DNA of 64,000 bases from positions 1 through 64,000 of the forward strand of contig CAVWBD010000011.1 in the NCBI GenBank assembly GCA_963753105.1, given 5' to 3'. This DNA is from SZUA-36 sp963753105. Lineage in GTDB: Bacteria > Pseudomonadota > Gammaproteobacteria > Xanthomonadales > SZUA-36. The translations under genes and the position numbers were made by a program. Position 1 is the first letter of the stretch. Each line of letters begins with the position of its first letter. Below the pieces are notes generated by a model. That model did not search any database. It was not told the origin of the DNA and saw only the letters and a program-made list of their open reading frames with translations. Below, piece after piece: positions 16,784-27,062 of this stretch.

Positions 16784-18676
16784 TTGTCATTTATTAATGA
16801 ACTAAAACGTCGCAACGTCTTTCGCGTGGGTATTGCCTATGTGTTGATCTGCTGGGTTCTGCTGCAGGGCGCGGACTTCGCTTTCGACCTTATCGATGCA
16901 CCCAACTGGGTGATTCAGGCACTGTTCCTGTTGGTGACCCTCGGCTTGCCAGGCGTGCTCGTTTTCGCTTGGGTGTTCGAGATGACACCGGAAGGAATCA
17001 AGCGTGAAAAGAAAATCGACCGCAGCCAATCAGTAACGCCGCAGACCGGGCGAAAACTGGGCAGGGTGATCATGGTTTTCCTGGCCTTAGCGGTTTCAGT
17101 ATTGCTGGTGGAGCGGTTTGTCAATCTTCCCGGTGCCGGGGAGCCGGTCTCGAATGTTGCCCCTGTGCAGAGTCCACCGAGCACGATTCCTGAAGAGGCA
17201 AGCAACAGGGTCGAGACTTCAGCCCGGCAATCCGTTGCCGTGCTGCCATTCGTTGCCATGAGCAACGGCCCGGATGATGGCTATTTTGCCGACGGCCTGA
17301 CCGAGGAGATTCTCAACTCCCTGGCGCAGCTACCCGAGTTACTGGTAACCGCCCGGACCTCCGCTTTCACCTTCAAGGACCAGGACTTACATGTACAGGA
17401 AATAGCAGAGCGACTGGGAGTAGCAAACATCGTGGAAGGCTCGGTGCGGCGCTCGGGAGACCGCCTGCGGGTCACGGCCCAGTTGATCAGGGCTTCTGAC
17501 GGCTTCCACCTTTGGTCGAACAACTATGACAGCAGTTCCACCGACACCATCGCAGTGCAGGAGGATATTGCCGAAAAAATAGCCGTCGCTTTGGACATCG
17601 TTTTGGACGATCACAGGCGCGAACTAATGCAAAGTAGCGGTCTGCGCGACGTCGAGGCTTTTATCGCCTATCAGAGGGGCCGTGAACTTTCTGAACAAGC
17701 ACATAACGGAAGCGAAAAAATTGCTGTCGGCCTGGTGCAGGCCAATCAATATTTTGAAGATGTGCTGGAGCGTGTGCCGGATTTTTCAGCGGCCTGGACC
17801 TGGCACTCGGACCTGTATGTCCACCAGGTGATTGATGACAGCATGGACCCGCAGACAGGCGCTGATGGATATGCCGAAGTCATCGCGACCTTTGAGTTGG
17901 CGAAGGCGGATTACGAAAAAGCGATCAGTTTTGCCAAATCCTCTTATGAACGTGCCTCCCTGGAACTTGACCTTGCCTACGTGACCGGCAACTGGCGCGG
18001 CATGACCGACCGGATCGAAAAGTTACTCGAGCCAGCCGGCTGTATCGGCTCGCTCTGGTATGAGGCCGTTTCCTTGCCTTATGGTTATGCAAAACGGATG
18101 CATCCCAAGGTGGAAGAACTCGTGGTATGCGACCCACTGGCTGCTTCGAACTGGCAATCACTGGCACGGACCCAAATTTGGACGCATGACCCCGACGGTG
18201 TGATAGAAGCCAGCCTTCGTGGTCTGGCTGTTGTGGATAGTGATAGCCTGGTTGCGGAACTGGCCAAGGGATTGATACTCAAGGGTCAGAATGACAAGGC
18301 CCAGGCTGAGCTGGACACGCGCATCAAGTCGGTGGACAGCGCGGAGTCGTTGCTCGTGGAGATCGCTGCTACCCTTGGTCATCGCGAACAGGCTGAAACC
18401 CTGTTCGAAGAATATCGTGATTCACAGCATGCAAATGGTTGGAACACGCTGGCGATGTATGCATGGACCGGCGACCGCGAAAATGCCAACCGGCTGGCCG
18501 CCGATTTCGATCAGCATCCGTTTGGTCATATTGCGTTGTCCATATCCGTGTTGGTTTGCGAATGCGGCGAGCCATGGGACCTGTCAGCAACCCCGGTTTT
18601 TGCAGCGAAGATCGCGGAATCCGGCCTGCAGTGGCCACCACGCTCACCAATGACATTTCCCTTCAAGGATGGGTGA
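16784..18676 (+). CDS. Membrane-anchored FlgO-like/TPR protein
   Basis: This 630-residue protein starts at TTG 16784; homologous proteins begin the same way (MSFINELKRRNVFRVGIAYV). Three hydrophobic segments occur in the first 120 residues. A FlgO-like domain follows (SVAVLPFVAMS, DGYFADGLTEEILNSLAQLP, VEGSVRRSGDRLRVTAQLI), then a C-terminal helical TPR-like region. The layout is that of a family abundant in marine gammaproteobacteria, often found as a putative sensor or partner of adenylate-cyclase-like or CadC-like proteins. It lacks a DNA-binding domain, unlike the two relatives at 49.6 and 55.5 kb. No operon partner is seen. Biochemical function is unknown. Confidence 0.82.
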   Translation: MSFINELKRRNVFRVGIAYVLICWVLLQGADFAFDLIDAPNWVIQALFLLVTLGLPGVLVFAWVFEMTPEGIKREKKIDRSQSVTPQTGRKLGRVIMVFLALAVSVLLVERFVNLPGAGEPVSNVAPVQSPPSTIPEEASNRVETSARQSVAVLPFVAMSNGPDDGYFADGLTEEILNSLAQLPELLVTARTSAFTFKDQDLHVQEIAERLGVANIVEGSVRRSGDRLRVTAQLIRASDGFHLWSNNYDSSSTDTIAVQEDIAEKIAVALDIVLDDHRRELMQSSGLRDVEAFIAYQRGRELSEQAHNGSEKIAVGLVQANQYFEDVLERVPDFSAAWTWHSDLYVHQVIDDSMDPQTGADGYAEVIATFELAKADYEKAISFAKSSYERASLELDLAYVTGNWRGMTDRIEKLLEPAGCIGSLWYEAVSLPYGYAKRMHPKVEELVVCDPLAASNWQSLARTQIWTHDPDGVIEASLRGLAVVDSDSLVAELAKGLILKGQNDKAQAELDTRIKSVDSAESLLVEIAATLGHREQAETLFEEYRDSQHANGWNTLAMYAWTGDRENANRLAADFDQHPFGHIALSISVLVCECGEPWDLSATPVFAAKIAESGLQWPPRSPMTFPFKDG

Positions 18677-18983
18677 GTAGTTTAGAAAACGTACCTGATA
18701 CACTTTATTTGAGTGAAATTTTCAAGAAAACCCAGGTTCGGCTATTGGGAACTGTGGCATTTAGCCTGCATAAGTGTTCGCTTACGAAGCAGGAACTGAC
18801 GTTCAAAGTTAACGAAGTTGAGCCTGAAAATGATCGCGGTGAGACTACGTTCCCGAGATGATTTCCTTATATATGAGCGGGTAGTGAAGTAACCGAGCGA
18901 AACTGGTCGGCAGTCTGTGAAATCTGTAGGAAGAAAAAAAGGCCAGAGCAAATGCCCTGGCCCCATCTAGTTCGGCTCGCTGT
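18677..18983. other. Convergent intergenic gap
   Basis: These 307 bases lie between the TPR protein stop and the convergent BNR gene stop. Apart from the terminator at 18933-18962 nothing recognisable is present. Confidence 0.4.
18933..18962 (-). terminator. Intrinsic terminator of the BNR-repeat gene
   Basis: On the minus strand GGCCAGGGC and GCTCTGGCC pair around a short loop and are followed by seven T residues, about 20 bases after the BNR gene stop. Confidence 0.85.
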
Positions 18984-21900
18984 TCAGTTGCTGGCAGGTA
19001 CGCCGCGGCCAGGTGTCCATGGCACACCGGCCTCGTCCATCGCTTCACGCAATGCCGGCATGTCGGTCCCGAAGACCCTATCGAGTGCGGTCTTGATACC
19101 GGCAAATTTTTGCTCGCCAATTTCCATGGCTTCCTGGTGCATCGGCGTGGCGCCATAGGTTGAGAACGAAGTACCGAAACGTGCAACCTCGACCCGCCGT
19201 TTTACGGAAACCGGGCCGATGTCGCCGGCGAAATCGCGGACATCGTCACCCGCCAACTGCAGCTGCAGATCAAGCGCTTCGAGTTCCAGTGCCCGTGCCT
19301 TGTCACGCAGCGCTACGGGTGCCTTGGAGCGCAGCAGGGTTTGCTTGATGGCGCCCAGTTCACTCAGCAGTGCCTTGATCGCCGATTCCGCCCCACTGGC
19401 CTGTCGCATCAGGTTGTCCAGGCGAACGTTGAATGCAGCCACGTCTTCGGGGCTTGCCGTTGCCAGGGCATTCTGGCGCATCAGCTTGACCTTGATACCG
19501 GTCTGTTGGCCGGTGTCACGCAAGACGCCGTTAATACGCGTAGCCAGGCTAACCGTGTAGTCGCCGGGTGCAGCGAGCGGGCCGTTGAAGACGATGTAGT
19601 CATCAGCGGGCTCATCCGTCCACGGGCTGGAGTCCGGGTAACGAAGATCCCAGGCCACGCGGTGAAAACCGGCTTTGGCCGGGCCTTCCAGCATACGTAC
19701 CACTGTGCCCTGGCTGTCACGGATAGTCAGCACGACTGCAGGGTCTTCTTCCGCCCGCTCGTTGGCCAGCGCATCCCAGCCGGGGTAGGGGGTGTCGCCG
19801 CCCTGTTTTTCAATCTCTTTTTCCTTCTCGCGTCGCTGATCCTTGCTCGTCAGGATCGGTTCCGGCAGGTAATAGGTGATCACCGCACCAAACGGCGGGT
19901 TATCGGCAATGAAATACTCGTCGCCCTGTGAAGCTTTGCTGCCGGTGCGGAATTCACCCATCGGCATGCGTGGCACGTACCACAGCGCATCGCGTACCGG
20001 GAACAGCATGGTTTCAGAGGCGAGTTTCTCTGCACTCAGCTCACGCAATGGTGAGTAGTCATCGAGCACGTAGAAACTGCGGCCAAAGCTGGCGCCGACC
20101 AGGTCGTTTTCACGTTTCTGGATGGCCAGGTCGCGGAAGGAAATGGTCGGCATGCCGCCTGACAGCTCGGCCCAGTGGTTGCCGCCGACGGTGAAGAACA
20201 CACCGAACTCGGTGGCCGCAAACATCAACGCAGGGTTCACGTGATCCTGTACGACCCGCCACACGACGTGGCGTTCCGGCAGGTTGCCGGCAATGCTGCG
20301 CCAGCTTTTGCCGCGGTTGGTGCTCTTCAGGATATAAGGTGAGAAATCACCGGACTTGTGGTCATCCAACACCACGTAAACCGTATCCGCGTCATGCAGG
20401 TCGGCCTTGATGTCGTTGACAAAATAACCATCCGGCACATCCGGCAGACGGCTGATGTCGCGCCAGCTTTCGCCGGCGTTGTCACTGACGTGGATACGCC
20501 CGTCGTCGGTGCCGGCGTAGAGCAGGCCTTCAACCAACGGTGATTCGGACAGCGAAGTGATGGTGCCGTACTGGGACATGGCCATCAGGTCCCAGGCCGA
20601 GTCAAAGCTCCACACGCGTCCCATCATGGGCAGTTTCATGCGGTCTTGGCCAAAACTCAGGTCACCGGAGATTGCACGCCAGCTGTCACCCCGGTTATCA
20701 CTGCGCCAGACCTTTTGGCTGGCGAAGTACAAGCGCCTGGAATCGTGGGGGCTGATCAGGATCGGGGCATCCCAGTTGAAGCGGTCGGCATCTTCATTGG
20801 CTGCCGGTTGCGGCTGGATGTAAATGACCTCACCAGTCGTGCGGTCCCAGCGTACCAGGTTGCCCTGCTGCCATTCGGAGTAAACAATGTCCGGGTTGGT
20901 CGGGTCAGCGGCGGACTGATGTCCGTCGGCAAATACCGTCACGAACCAGTCGCTGTTGCGGATGCCATGCACGTTGTCGGTACGCGACGGGCCGCCCTGG
21001 GTGTTGTTGTCCTGTGTGCCGCCGTAGATATTGTAAAAGGGCTCGTCATAATCGACCGTTACCTTGTAGAACTGCGTGATCGGCATATTGGCAAAGTATT
21101 TCCAGTGTTCCGTACCGTCAAAGGACTCGTAAACGCCGCCATCGGTGCCGACCATCAGGTAGTCCGGATCGTTGGCGTCGAACACAACGGCGTGGTAATC
21201 ACCGTGCACGTAGTTGTTCCTGACCGGCAGCATGTTCTTGCCGCCATCAATCGTGCGGTACAGGGTCGGTGCGACCTGGTAAACCGTGTCGACATCATGC
21301 GGACTGGCGAAAATTTCCTGGTAATAATGCGGGCCGGTCCCGCTGTAGACCTCGTCGCTGCGTTTTTCCCAGCTCTCGCCACCATCCAGCGAGCGCCAGA
21401 AGCCGCCCGTACGCTGGGCCAGTTCGATGGTCGCATAAACGACATCCGGATTTACCGGTGAAACAGCCAGGCCGATCTTGCCCTTGTCCTCGGCCGGGAC
21501 GCCATTTTTGAGTTCACGCCAGTTCGCCCCACCGTCGGTGGACTTGAAAATGCCGGACTCGGGGCCGCCATCCATCAGCGCGGCCACATTTCTGAAGCGC
21601 TGGTGCAGGGATGCATACAAGACGTCAGGATTCCTGGGGTCGAAGTGGACCTCGTTGGCGCCAGTGTATTCACCGGCCGAGAGGATCAGCTTCCAGGTTT
21701 TTCCGCCGTCGGTGGTCTTATACAGACCACGCTCGCTGCCGGCAGACCACAGGGGTCCCTGGGCCGCCACGTAGACCACGTTGGAGTCGCGTGGGTCAAC
21801 CTTGATCATGCCGATGTGCTGGGAGTCCTTCAGACCCATGTTGGTCCAGGTCTTTCCGCCATCGATGCTCTTGTAGATGCCGTCACCATAGCCGACATGC

Positions 21901-22268
21901 CGACCGGACACGTTTTCACCGGTTCCGACCCACACGGTATCCGCGTTATTGGGGTCGATCGCGATGCAACCAATCGAGTAGGAAGACTGGTCATCGAAAA
22001 CGGTGGTCCAGGTCGTGCCACGGTTTTCTGTTTTCCATACACCGCCACTGCCCACACCGACGTACCAGGTGCTGCGGTCTGCGTGGCTGACTGCGATGTC
22101 TGCGATTCGTCCTGCGGTCATCGCGGGACCAACGCTGCGCCATTGGAGGCCCTTCAGGGTTTCTTCATTGAGCCCCGGGCTTTTTGATGTGTCTTCTTCT
22201 GCCACAGTAGCCGGTGGAATGAGAATAAAAACAACTAATAACAATATGATACGGTATAAAGCTGACAT
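18984..22268 (-). CDS. Secreted BNR/Asp-box beta-propeller protein (sortilin/Vps10-like)
   Basis: This 1094-residue protein has a signal peptide (MSALYRIILLLVVFILIPPA) and two large propeller regions. At least eight Asp-box (BNR) motifs are visible, for example SIDGGKTWTNM, TTDGGKTWKLI, STDGGANWREL, SLDGGESWEKR and SDNAGESWRDI. The C-terminal third contains a beta-sandwich-like segment and coiled helices (VRLDNLMRQASGAESAIKAL). Such proteins are usually annotated as glycosyl hydrolases or WD40/YVTN/BNR-like proteins, but the catalytic residues of sialidases are not evident, so a binding or scaffold role is as likely. It is exported to the periplasm or outside. It has its own terminator. Confidence 0.88.
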   Translation of the reverse strand: MSALYRIILLLVVFILIPPATVAEEDTSKSPGLNEETLKGLQWRSVGPAMTAGRIADIAVSHADRSTWYVGVGSGGVWKTENRGTTWTTVFDDQSSYSIGCIAIDPNNADTVWVGTGENVSGRHVGYGDGIYKSIDGGKTWTNMGLKDSQHIGMIKVDPRDSNVVYVAAQGPLWSAGSERGLYKTTDGGKTWKLILSAGEYTGANEVHFDPRNPDVLYASLHQRFRNVAALMDGGPESGIFKSTDGGANWRELKNGVPAEDKGKIGLAVSPVNPDVVYATIELAQRTGGFWRSLDGGESWEKRSDEVYSGTGPHYYQEIFASPHDVDTVYQVAPTLYRTIDGGKNMLPVRNNYVHGDYHAVVFDANDPDYLMVGTDGGVYESFDGTEHWKYFANMPITQFYKVTVDYDEPFYNIYGGTQDNNTQGGPSRTDNVHGIRNSDWFVTVFADGHQSAADPTNPDIVYSEWQQGNLVRWDRTTGEVIYIQPQPAANEDADRFNWDAPILISPHDSRRLYFASQKVWRSDNRGDSWRAISGDLSFGQDRMKLPMMGRVWSFDSAWDLMAMSQYGTITSLSESPLVEGLLYAGTDDGRIHVSDNAGESWRDISRLPDVPDGYFVNDIKADLHDADTVYVVLDDHKSGDFSPYILKSTNRGKSWRSIAGNLPERHVVWRVVQDHVNPALMFAATEFGVFFTVGGNHWAELSGGMPTISFRDLAIQKRENDLVGASFGRSFYVLDDYSPLRELSAEKLASETMLFPVRDALWYVPRMPMGEFRTGSKASQGDEYFIADNPPFGAVITYYLPEPILTSKDQRREKEKEIEKQGGDTPYPGWDALANERAEEDPAVVLTIRDSQGTVVRMLEGPAKAGFHRVAWDLRYPDSSPWTDEPADDYIVFNGPLAAPGDYTVSLATRINGVLRDTGQQTGIKVKLMRQNALATASPEDVAAFNVRLDNLMRQASGAESAIKALLSELGAIKQTLLRSKAPVALRDKARALELEALDLQLQLAGDDVRDFAGDIGPVSVKRRVEVARFGTSFSTYGATPMHQEAMEIGEQKFAGIKTALDRVFGTDMPALREAMDEAGVPWTPGRGVPASN

Positions 22269-22354
22269 TATTTCTACCTTATTATAATGATTGGAAATGT
22301 AAGTGTGCAGACGGAACTATCCGAATCGTACACGACCTGTCATAAAAAGCCAGT

Positions 22355-23287
22355 TCAGGTATTGCCCACCAGCCGGTGGATTTCGCTTAGTGCCTTGTGA
22401 ACGCAACTTTCACCTTCCGCGATAGCTTCCGGGGCATGGTGGAATTCGAGCATACCGATGTGTGCCAGCCGGGGTGAAAGCACGACTTCCGCCGGGTCGC
22501 CAGCCAGCCGGCTGCGGGTGATACGGTCCTGGACAATATTGATCGCGTTAGTGATGGCGAAGAACAGCCTCGGTGCGTCTTCCGGCTTGTCGTGGTGGGC
22601 AAAGATCGAGTTGGAGTATTCGCGGGTCGACTGCTTCAGGTTTTGCAGCATGCTGGGGGATTCATCGGATTCGGGCTCGGGCGGCGCCACGACCCGTCTC
22701 GGGCTGTTTTTACCCACGATGTCCGAGTTCAGGTTGACCGCGATGACGATATCGGCGCCCAAAGCGCGGCAGGTGGTCACCGGTACCGGGTTGACCAGGC
22801 CACCGTCGACCAGCCAGCGTTCTTCAACGTTGACCGATGGGTACAGCCCGGGCAGGGCCATGGATGCCCTGACGGCCTGGGCCAGTGCGCCTTCCCTGAA
22901 CCAGACTTCGCGGCCGTTATCGAGATCGGTGGCTACCGCCGCGTAAAGCTTCGGCAGATCTTCGATGTTGATCTCCGGGGCAGCGACATAGTTGTACAGG
23001 AAACGGTTAAAGCGGTCGGCATCAACCAGTCCGGCCTGGGAAAAGCGGATGTTGAAAAACTTCAGCACGTCCGTGCGGGTTGAGCCGAGCACCCATTCTT
23101 CCAGCTTTTCGAGGTTTCCGGCCAGGTAGCTGGCGCCGATCATGGCGCCGACCGAAGTGCCGCAGACGATGTCGGGCTCGATGCCTTCTTTTAACAGGGC
23201 TTTCAGGATGCCGATGTGGGACCAGCCACGTGATGCGCCACTGCCCAGCGCCAGGCCGATTTTTGGTAATCCGTGGCTTTCGTTCAC
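22355..23287 (-). CDS. Patatin-like phospholipase (RssA-type)
   Basis: This 310-residue protein has all patatin motifs: the glycine-rich oxyanion loop (GLALGSGASRGWSHIGIL), the nucleophile GTSVG (serine about residue 45) and the catalytic aspartate in DGGLVNPVPV. Patatins use a Ser-Asp dyad to cleave acyl groups from phospholipids. There is no signal peptide, so it is probably cytoplasmic or peripheral. It lies downstream of the S9 peptidase on the same strand but a perfect 46-bp palindrome separates them, so cotranscription is doubtful. Confidence 0.93.
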   Translation of the reverse strand: MNESHGLPKIGLALGSGASRGWSHIGILKALLKEGIEPDIVCGTSVGAMIGASYLAGNLEKLEEWVLGSTRTDVLKFFNIRFSQAGLVDADRFNRFLYNYVAAPEINIEDLPKLYAAVATDLDNGREVWFREGALAQAVRASMALPGLYPSVNVEERWLVDGGLVNPVPVTTCRALGADIVIAVNLNSDIVGKNSPRRVVAPPEPESDESPSMLQNLKQSTREYSNSIFAHHDKPEDAPRLFFAITNAINIVQDRITRSRLAGDPAEVVLSPRLAHIGMLEFHHAPEAIAEGESCVHKALSEIHRLVGNT

Positions 23288-23308
23288 AATAATGGGTCTC
23301 CGGTATTG

Positions 23309-23354
23309 GGGGTCAGGTTCATTTAAATCCGCGGATTTAAATGAACCTGACCCC
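23309..23354. repeat. Perfect 46-bp palindrome, dispersed palindrome family copy 1
   Basis: The two 23-base arms (starting GGGGTCAGGTTCATTTAAAT) are exact reverse complements with no loop. It ends three bases before the stop of the S9 peptidase gene, so it may also act as a transcription terminator for it. Related copies lie at 25503, 27579 and 46151. Confidence 0.9.
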
Positions 23355-23357
23355 TTT

Positions 23358-25457
23358 TTATTTCAAGTGGCTCCACAGATGCGTGTAGGCCAGCGCCAGG
23401 CGGTAGGCCAGCTGGTCATTGGTGCTGGAGCCTCCATGCCCGCCTTCCATATTCTCGTAATAATAGACCTGCTGGTCCATAGCTTTCAGCTTGGCCGCCA
23501 TTTTCCTGCCGTGCCCGGGGTGTACCCGGTCGTCGCGGGTTGAGCCAAAGAAGAATATTGGCGGGTAATCCGTGTCTTCCTGCAAATTATGATAGGGCGA
23601 GTACTGCTTGATGTAGGCCCATTCCTCCGGAACATCCGGATCGCCGAACTCGGCCATCCAACTGGCCCCGGCCAGCAGCTTGTGATAACGCTTCATGTCC
23701 AGTAAGGGCACACCACAGATCACCGCACCGTAAAGGTCCGGGCGGCGCGTCATGGCGGCGCCGACCAGCAGACCACCGTTGGACCTGCCCTCGATGCCGA
23801 GGTGTTTGGGCGAAGTGATTTTGCGTTTGAACAGGTCTTCCGCAACCGCTTCGAAATCCTCGTATGAGCGGATCTTGTTTTCCTTCAGGGCTGCCGCGTG
23901 CCAGGCAGGGCCGAATTCACCGCCACCACGGATATTGGCCAGCACGAACACACCGCCACGGTCCAGCCACAGCTTGCCATAGGCGCCATATAGCTGTTCA
24001 TACGAGCCCGAGTAGGACGGAGTCAGCGCATTGCGAAAACCACCGTAGGAAAAAATGTGGGTGGGGTTGCTGCCGTCCCGCTTTGCGTCTTTGGACAGGA
24101 CCACGAAGTAGGGCACCCTGGTGCCATCAGCCGATGTCGCGAAATATTGCTCGGTCTGGTAGCGGCTGCCGTCAAATGTGGGTTGCTGGTTCTTGAGCTG
24201 TTGTGGTTGCCAGTCTTCGGCTGCCACGTAGTACAGGGCCGGTGGGCTGGTAAAAGACTCGAACTCGGCAAAGAAATTACTGCTCGCATCGTCGGCGCTA
24301 ATAATTTCGAGAGAACCATTGTCGGGGAAGTTGACCAGGCTGCGTTCCCAGCGGCCTTCCGGACCGGGGTTGTAACGGTAGATTTTGCCACGTACGTTTT
24401 CCAGCATGGTCACGAGGACCGTGTTATCGGTGGTCGCCACGGCCTCCACGACGGTTGAGTCATCCGGCTCGAACAGCACATCGATTACCCCGTTGCTATT
24501 GCCGCGCAATGCCGAAGTGTCGGCCACCAGTACAGCGCCCTGGCGGTAGGTCACATCCCCACGTACCCAGTCCTCTTTCATTGAGACGATCAAGCGGCCC
24601 TGGAATGCGCCATTGACGACTGCCGTCAGGGGTAAATCAAGTTTCTGTTTTTCCCCGTCAATCAACTGGTAGCGTTCTGAAGTCCAGAATGTTTTGCCTT
24701 CAAGCACCATGTCAATGTCATCACCGGCGGAGCGCATACGGAATCCATAGGACCAGAGTGAGGAAACCTGGCCTTCATGAATGAGCTCTGCGTCAGTCAA
24801 TGGCGTACCACGTTTCCAGCGCTTGATTATTCTTGGATAACCGGAGTCGGTCATCGAGCCTTCACCAAAGTTGGTGGAGACAAACACCGTGTTTGCATCT
24901 ATCCAGTTAGTGTTGCCCTTGGACAGCGGGAGGTAAAATCCCCCGTCGACAAATGTTTTTTCGGCAGAATTGAATTCGCGGATAACGACCGCGTCACCGC
25001 CACCGGGCGATAAGCGGACCAGGCAGTGTTCAGGGTGTTTTGGCAGACAATCCATACCTTTGAACGCCCACTGCTTGTTCTCTTCGGTGCTCAAAGCGTC
25101 AATATCGATAACGATTTCCCATGCGGGCTCGTCCTTGGAGAATTCCTCCAGCGTGGTACGCCGGAAAATACCACGCGGGTGTTCTTCGTCCTTCCAGGTG
25201 TTGTATAGCCAGCCTTCTTCCTGGTAGACATCGGGTAACCGGGAAGTTGAGTTCAGCGCTGCCTTGGCCTGGGCGTACAGTTCATCGAATATCGGCCTGG
25301 ATTCCAATCGCTCGGCAGTGGATTTGTTTTCCGCCCGCACCCATTCCAGGGCTTTTTCACCGTCAATGTCTTCGAGCCATAAATAGGGGTCCTCGCCGGC
25401 CCAGGATGAGGACATGGTCACAGCAGCTGTCAGTAAAACGAGGCAGATTAAGCGCAT
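23358..25457 (-). CDS. Secreted prolyl oligopeptidase family serine peptidase (S9A)
   Basis: This 699-residue protein has a signal peptide (to about SSSWAG), an N-terminal beta-propeller region and a C-terminal alpha/beta-hydrolase domain. The catalytic serine sits in GIEGRSNGGLLVGAAM, the aspartate in STRDDRVHPGHG and the histidine in EGGHGG near the end, the complete triad of the family. It should cut proline-containing or other short peptides in the periplasm. An AAGGA ribosome site precedes the ATG. The gene is flanked by palindrome copies on both sides and is thus likely its own transcription unit. Confidence 0.93.
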   Translation of the reverse strand: MRLICLVLLTAAVTMSSSWAGEDPYLWLEDIDGEKALEWVRAENKSTAERLESRPIFDELYAQAKAALNSTSRLPDVYQEEGWLYNTWKDEEHPRGIFRRTTLEEFSKDEPAWEIVIDIDALSTEENKQWAFKGMDCLPKHPEHCLVRLSPGGGDAVVIREFNSAEKTFVDGGFYLPLSKGNTNWIDANTVFVSTNFGEGSMTDSGYPRIIKRWKRGTPLTDAELIHEGQVSSLWSYGFRMRSAGDDIDMVLEGKTFWTSERYQLIDGEKQKLDLPLTAVVNGAFQGRLIVSMKEDWVRGDVTYRQGAVLVADTSALRGNSNGVIDVLFEPDDSTVVEAVATTDNTVLVTMLENVRGKIYRYNPGPEGRWERSLVNFPDNGSLEIISADDASSNFFAEFESFTSPPALYYVAAEDWQPQQLKNQQPTFDGSRYQTEQYFATSADGTRVPYFVVLSKDAKRDGSNPTHIFSYGGFRNALTPSYSGSYEQLYGAYGKLWLDRGGVFVLANIRGGGEFGPAWHAAALKENKIRSYEDFEAVAEDLFKRKITSPKHLGIEGRSNGGLLVGAAMTRRPDLYGAVICGVPLLDMKRYHKLLAGASWMAEFGDPDVPEEWAYIKQYSPYHNLQEDTDYPPIFFFGSTRDDRVHPGHGRKMAAKLKAMDQQVYYYENMEGGHGGSSTNDQLAYRLALAYTHLWSHLK

Positions 25458-25502
25458 TTTGGTGTCCTTTTATTGTTTTACGGGATTTTAACCCGTTGAA
25501 AA

Positions 25503-25545
25503 GGGGTCGGATTCAACTAAATTAGTAATCTATTGAACCTGACCC
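25503..25545. repeat. Dispersed palindrome family copy 2 (imperfect)
   Basis: The arms GGGGTCGGATTCAA and TTGAACCTGACCC flank a short central segment. It lies between the stop of selO and the start of the S9 peptidase gene. One arm carries mismatches relative to copy 1. Confidence 0.75.
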
Positions 25546-25574
25546 GTTTCCTGAAGTGCCAAAAGACAGGGGAT

Positions 25575-27062
25575 TCAGGTACCGCAAAAGGTCTGCCTGA
25601 CTTCCTGTCCGGGTAGCGGTGGTTTGGCGTAGTATTCGAGCGCCTGGTCGAAGCTGCACGGTTGGGCGAGTACGTCAACGAGTTGGTGGAAAGGTGCAAA
25701 TTCGCCGTTGGTCTCGGCGGCCACGATGGTTTCCTCCACCAGGTGGTTGCGTGGAATGAACACCGGGTTGGCGACAATCATGTCTTTTAGCCGGGTAGCG
25801 ACGTCATTCGCATCCCGGGAAAAGCGTGTCCGCCAACGCTGCAGCCAGGGGTCAAAGGCCGGGTCCAATTCGAAAAACGTGCCGATACTGCTTGCGGGAT
25901 CTCCGTTTGGCCCGGCCAGCTCAACCAGCTGTCGGAAGGTCAGTGTGAAATCGCTGCCGTGCTGCTGCATCAGCTCAATCAGGTCCTGGACCAGTGACAG
26001 GTCACCGGGCTCTTCGCCGGTCAAGCCAAGTTTTTTATACATGCCTTCACGGTAGGCAGCCTGTACCAGGCCCGGGAATACATTGATGATCGCCTGGCCC
26101 TTATTGATTGCCTGTTCCTGGTCATCATCCAGCAACGGTAACAAGGCCTGGACCAGCCGGGCCAGGTTCCAGTGCGCGATGTGCGCCTGGTTGCGGTAGG
26201 CATAACGCCCACCCTGATCAATGGAACTGAATACTGCGTCGTTGTCGAAGCCGTCCATGAATGCGCAAGGGCCGTAATCGATGGTCTCGCCCGACAACAG
26301 CATATTGTCCGTGTTCATGACGCCGTGGATGAAGCCCAGTAATTGCCACTGCGCAATGAGATTTGCCTGGCGTTGCACGACGCCTGCCAACATCGTCTGC
26401 AGCGGATCATCGGCCCCGGCGGCCTCCGGGTAGTGGCGTTGGATGACGTGTTCAGCCAGTATTTGCAGGGCTCCCTGATCTCCCTTCGACGCAAAAAACT
26501 GGAAGGTGCCGATTCGGATATGGCTTTGTGCCACGCGCGCCAGCACTGCGCCCGGCAAACGGCTTTCGCGGATGACGTGTTGCCCGGTAGTCACCGCACC
26601 CAGGGCGCGGGTTGTCGGTACACCCAGTGCGGCCATGGCCTCCGAGACGATGTACTCACGCAGCACCGGGCCAAGCGGTGCACGGCCGTCACCTCCACGT
26701 GAATAAGGTGTGCGTCCGGAACCCTTTAACTGGATGTCATGGCGCACCCCGTCGGCCGCAATGACTTCACCCATCAATATGGCCCGGCCATCACCCAACT
26801 GTGGAACCCAGCCGCCGAACTGGTGGCCGGCGTATACCGTGGCGATCGGGTTGGCGTTGCCGGGTATGAAATTCCCGGCGATAAACCCGATACCTGTCTC
26901 AGACTCCAGCCAGTCCGGATCAATACCCAGGTAGCTGGCCAGGACGCGATTCACCCGGATCAGGCCGGGGGCTGGCGCCGGCTCCGGGAGTTGCCTCGTA
27001 TAGAACCGCTCACCGAGCCGTGCGTAAGAGTTGTCGAATGGCAGTTCGATCGTGAGGTTCAA
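25575..27062 (-). CDS. selO: SelO (YdiU) protein adenylyltransferase
   Basis: This 495-residue pseudokinase-fold enzyme shows family blocks NPIATVYAGHQFGGWVPQLG, GRAILMGEV, DIQLKGSGRTPYSRGGDGRA and the active-site block GFIHGVMNTDNMLLSGETID with metal ligands. SelO transfers AMP to Ser, Thr or Tyr of target proteins, a redox-responsive modification. The C-terminus ends QTFCGT, with cysteine where some eukaryotic forms have selenocysteine. The TTG at 27062 overlaps the stop of the MaoC-like gene as TTGA, and the N-terminus fits the family, so the start is plausible though unusual. The two genes are translationally coupled. Confidence 0.93.
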   Translation of the reverse strand: MNLTIELPFDNSYARLGERFYTRQLPEPAPAPGLIRVNRVLASYLGIDPDWLESETGIGFIAGNFIPGNANPIATVYAGHQFGGWVPQLGDGRAILMGEVIAADGVRHDIQLKGSGRTPYSRGGDGRAPLGPVLREYIVSEAMAALGVPTTRALGAVTTGQHVIRESRLPGAVLARVAQSHIRIGTFQFFASKGDQGALQILAEHVIQRHYPEAAGADDPLQTMLAGVVQRQANLIAQWQLLGFIHGVMNTDNMLLSGETIDYGPCAFMDGFDNDAVFSSIDQGGRYAYRNQAHIAHWNLARLVQALLPLLDDDQEQAINKGQAIINVFPGLVQAAYREGMYKKLGLTGEEPGDLSLVQDLIELMQQHGSDFTLTFRQLVELAGPNGDPASSIGTFFELDPAFDPWLQRWRTRFSRDANDVATRLKDMIVANPVFIPRNHLVEETIVAAETNGEFAPFHQLVDVLAQPCSFDQALEYYAKPPLPGQEVRQTFCGT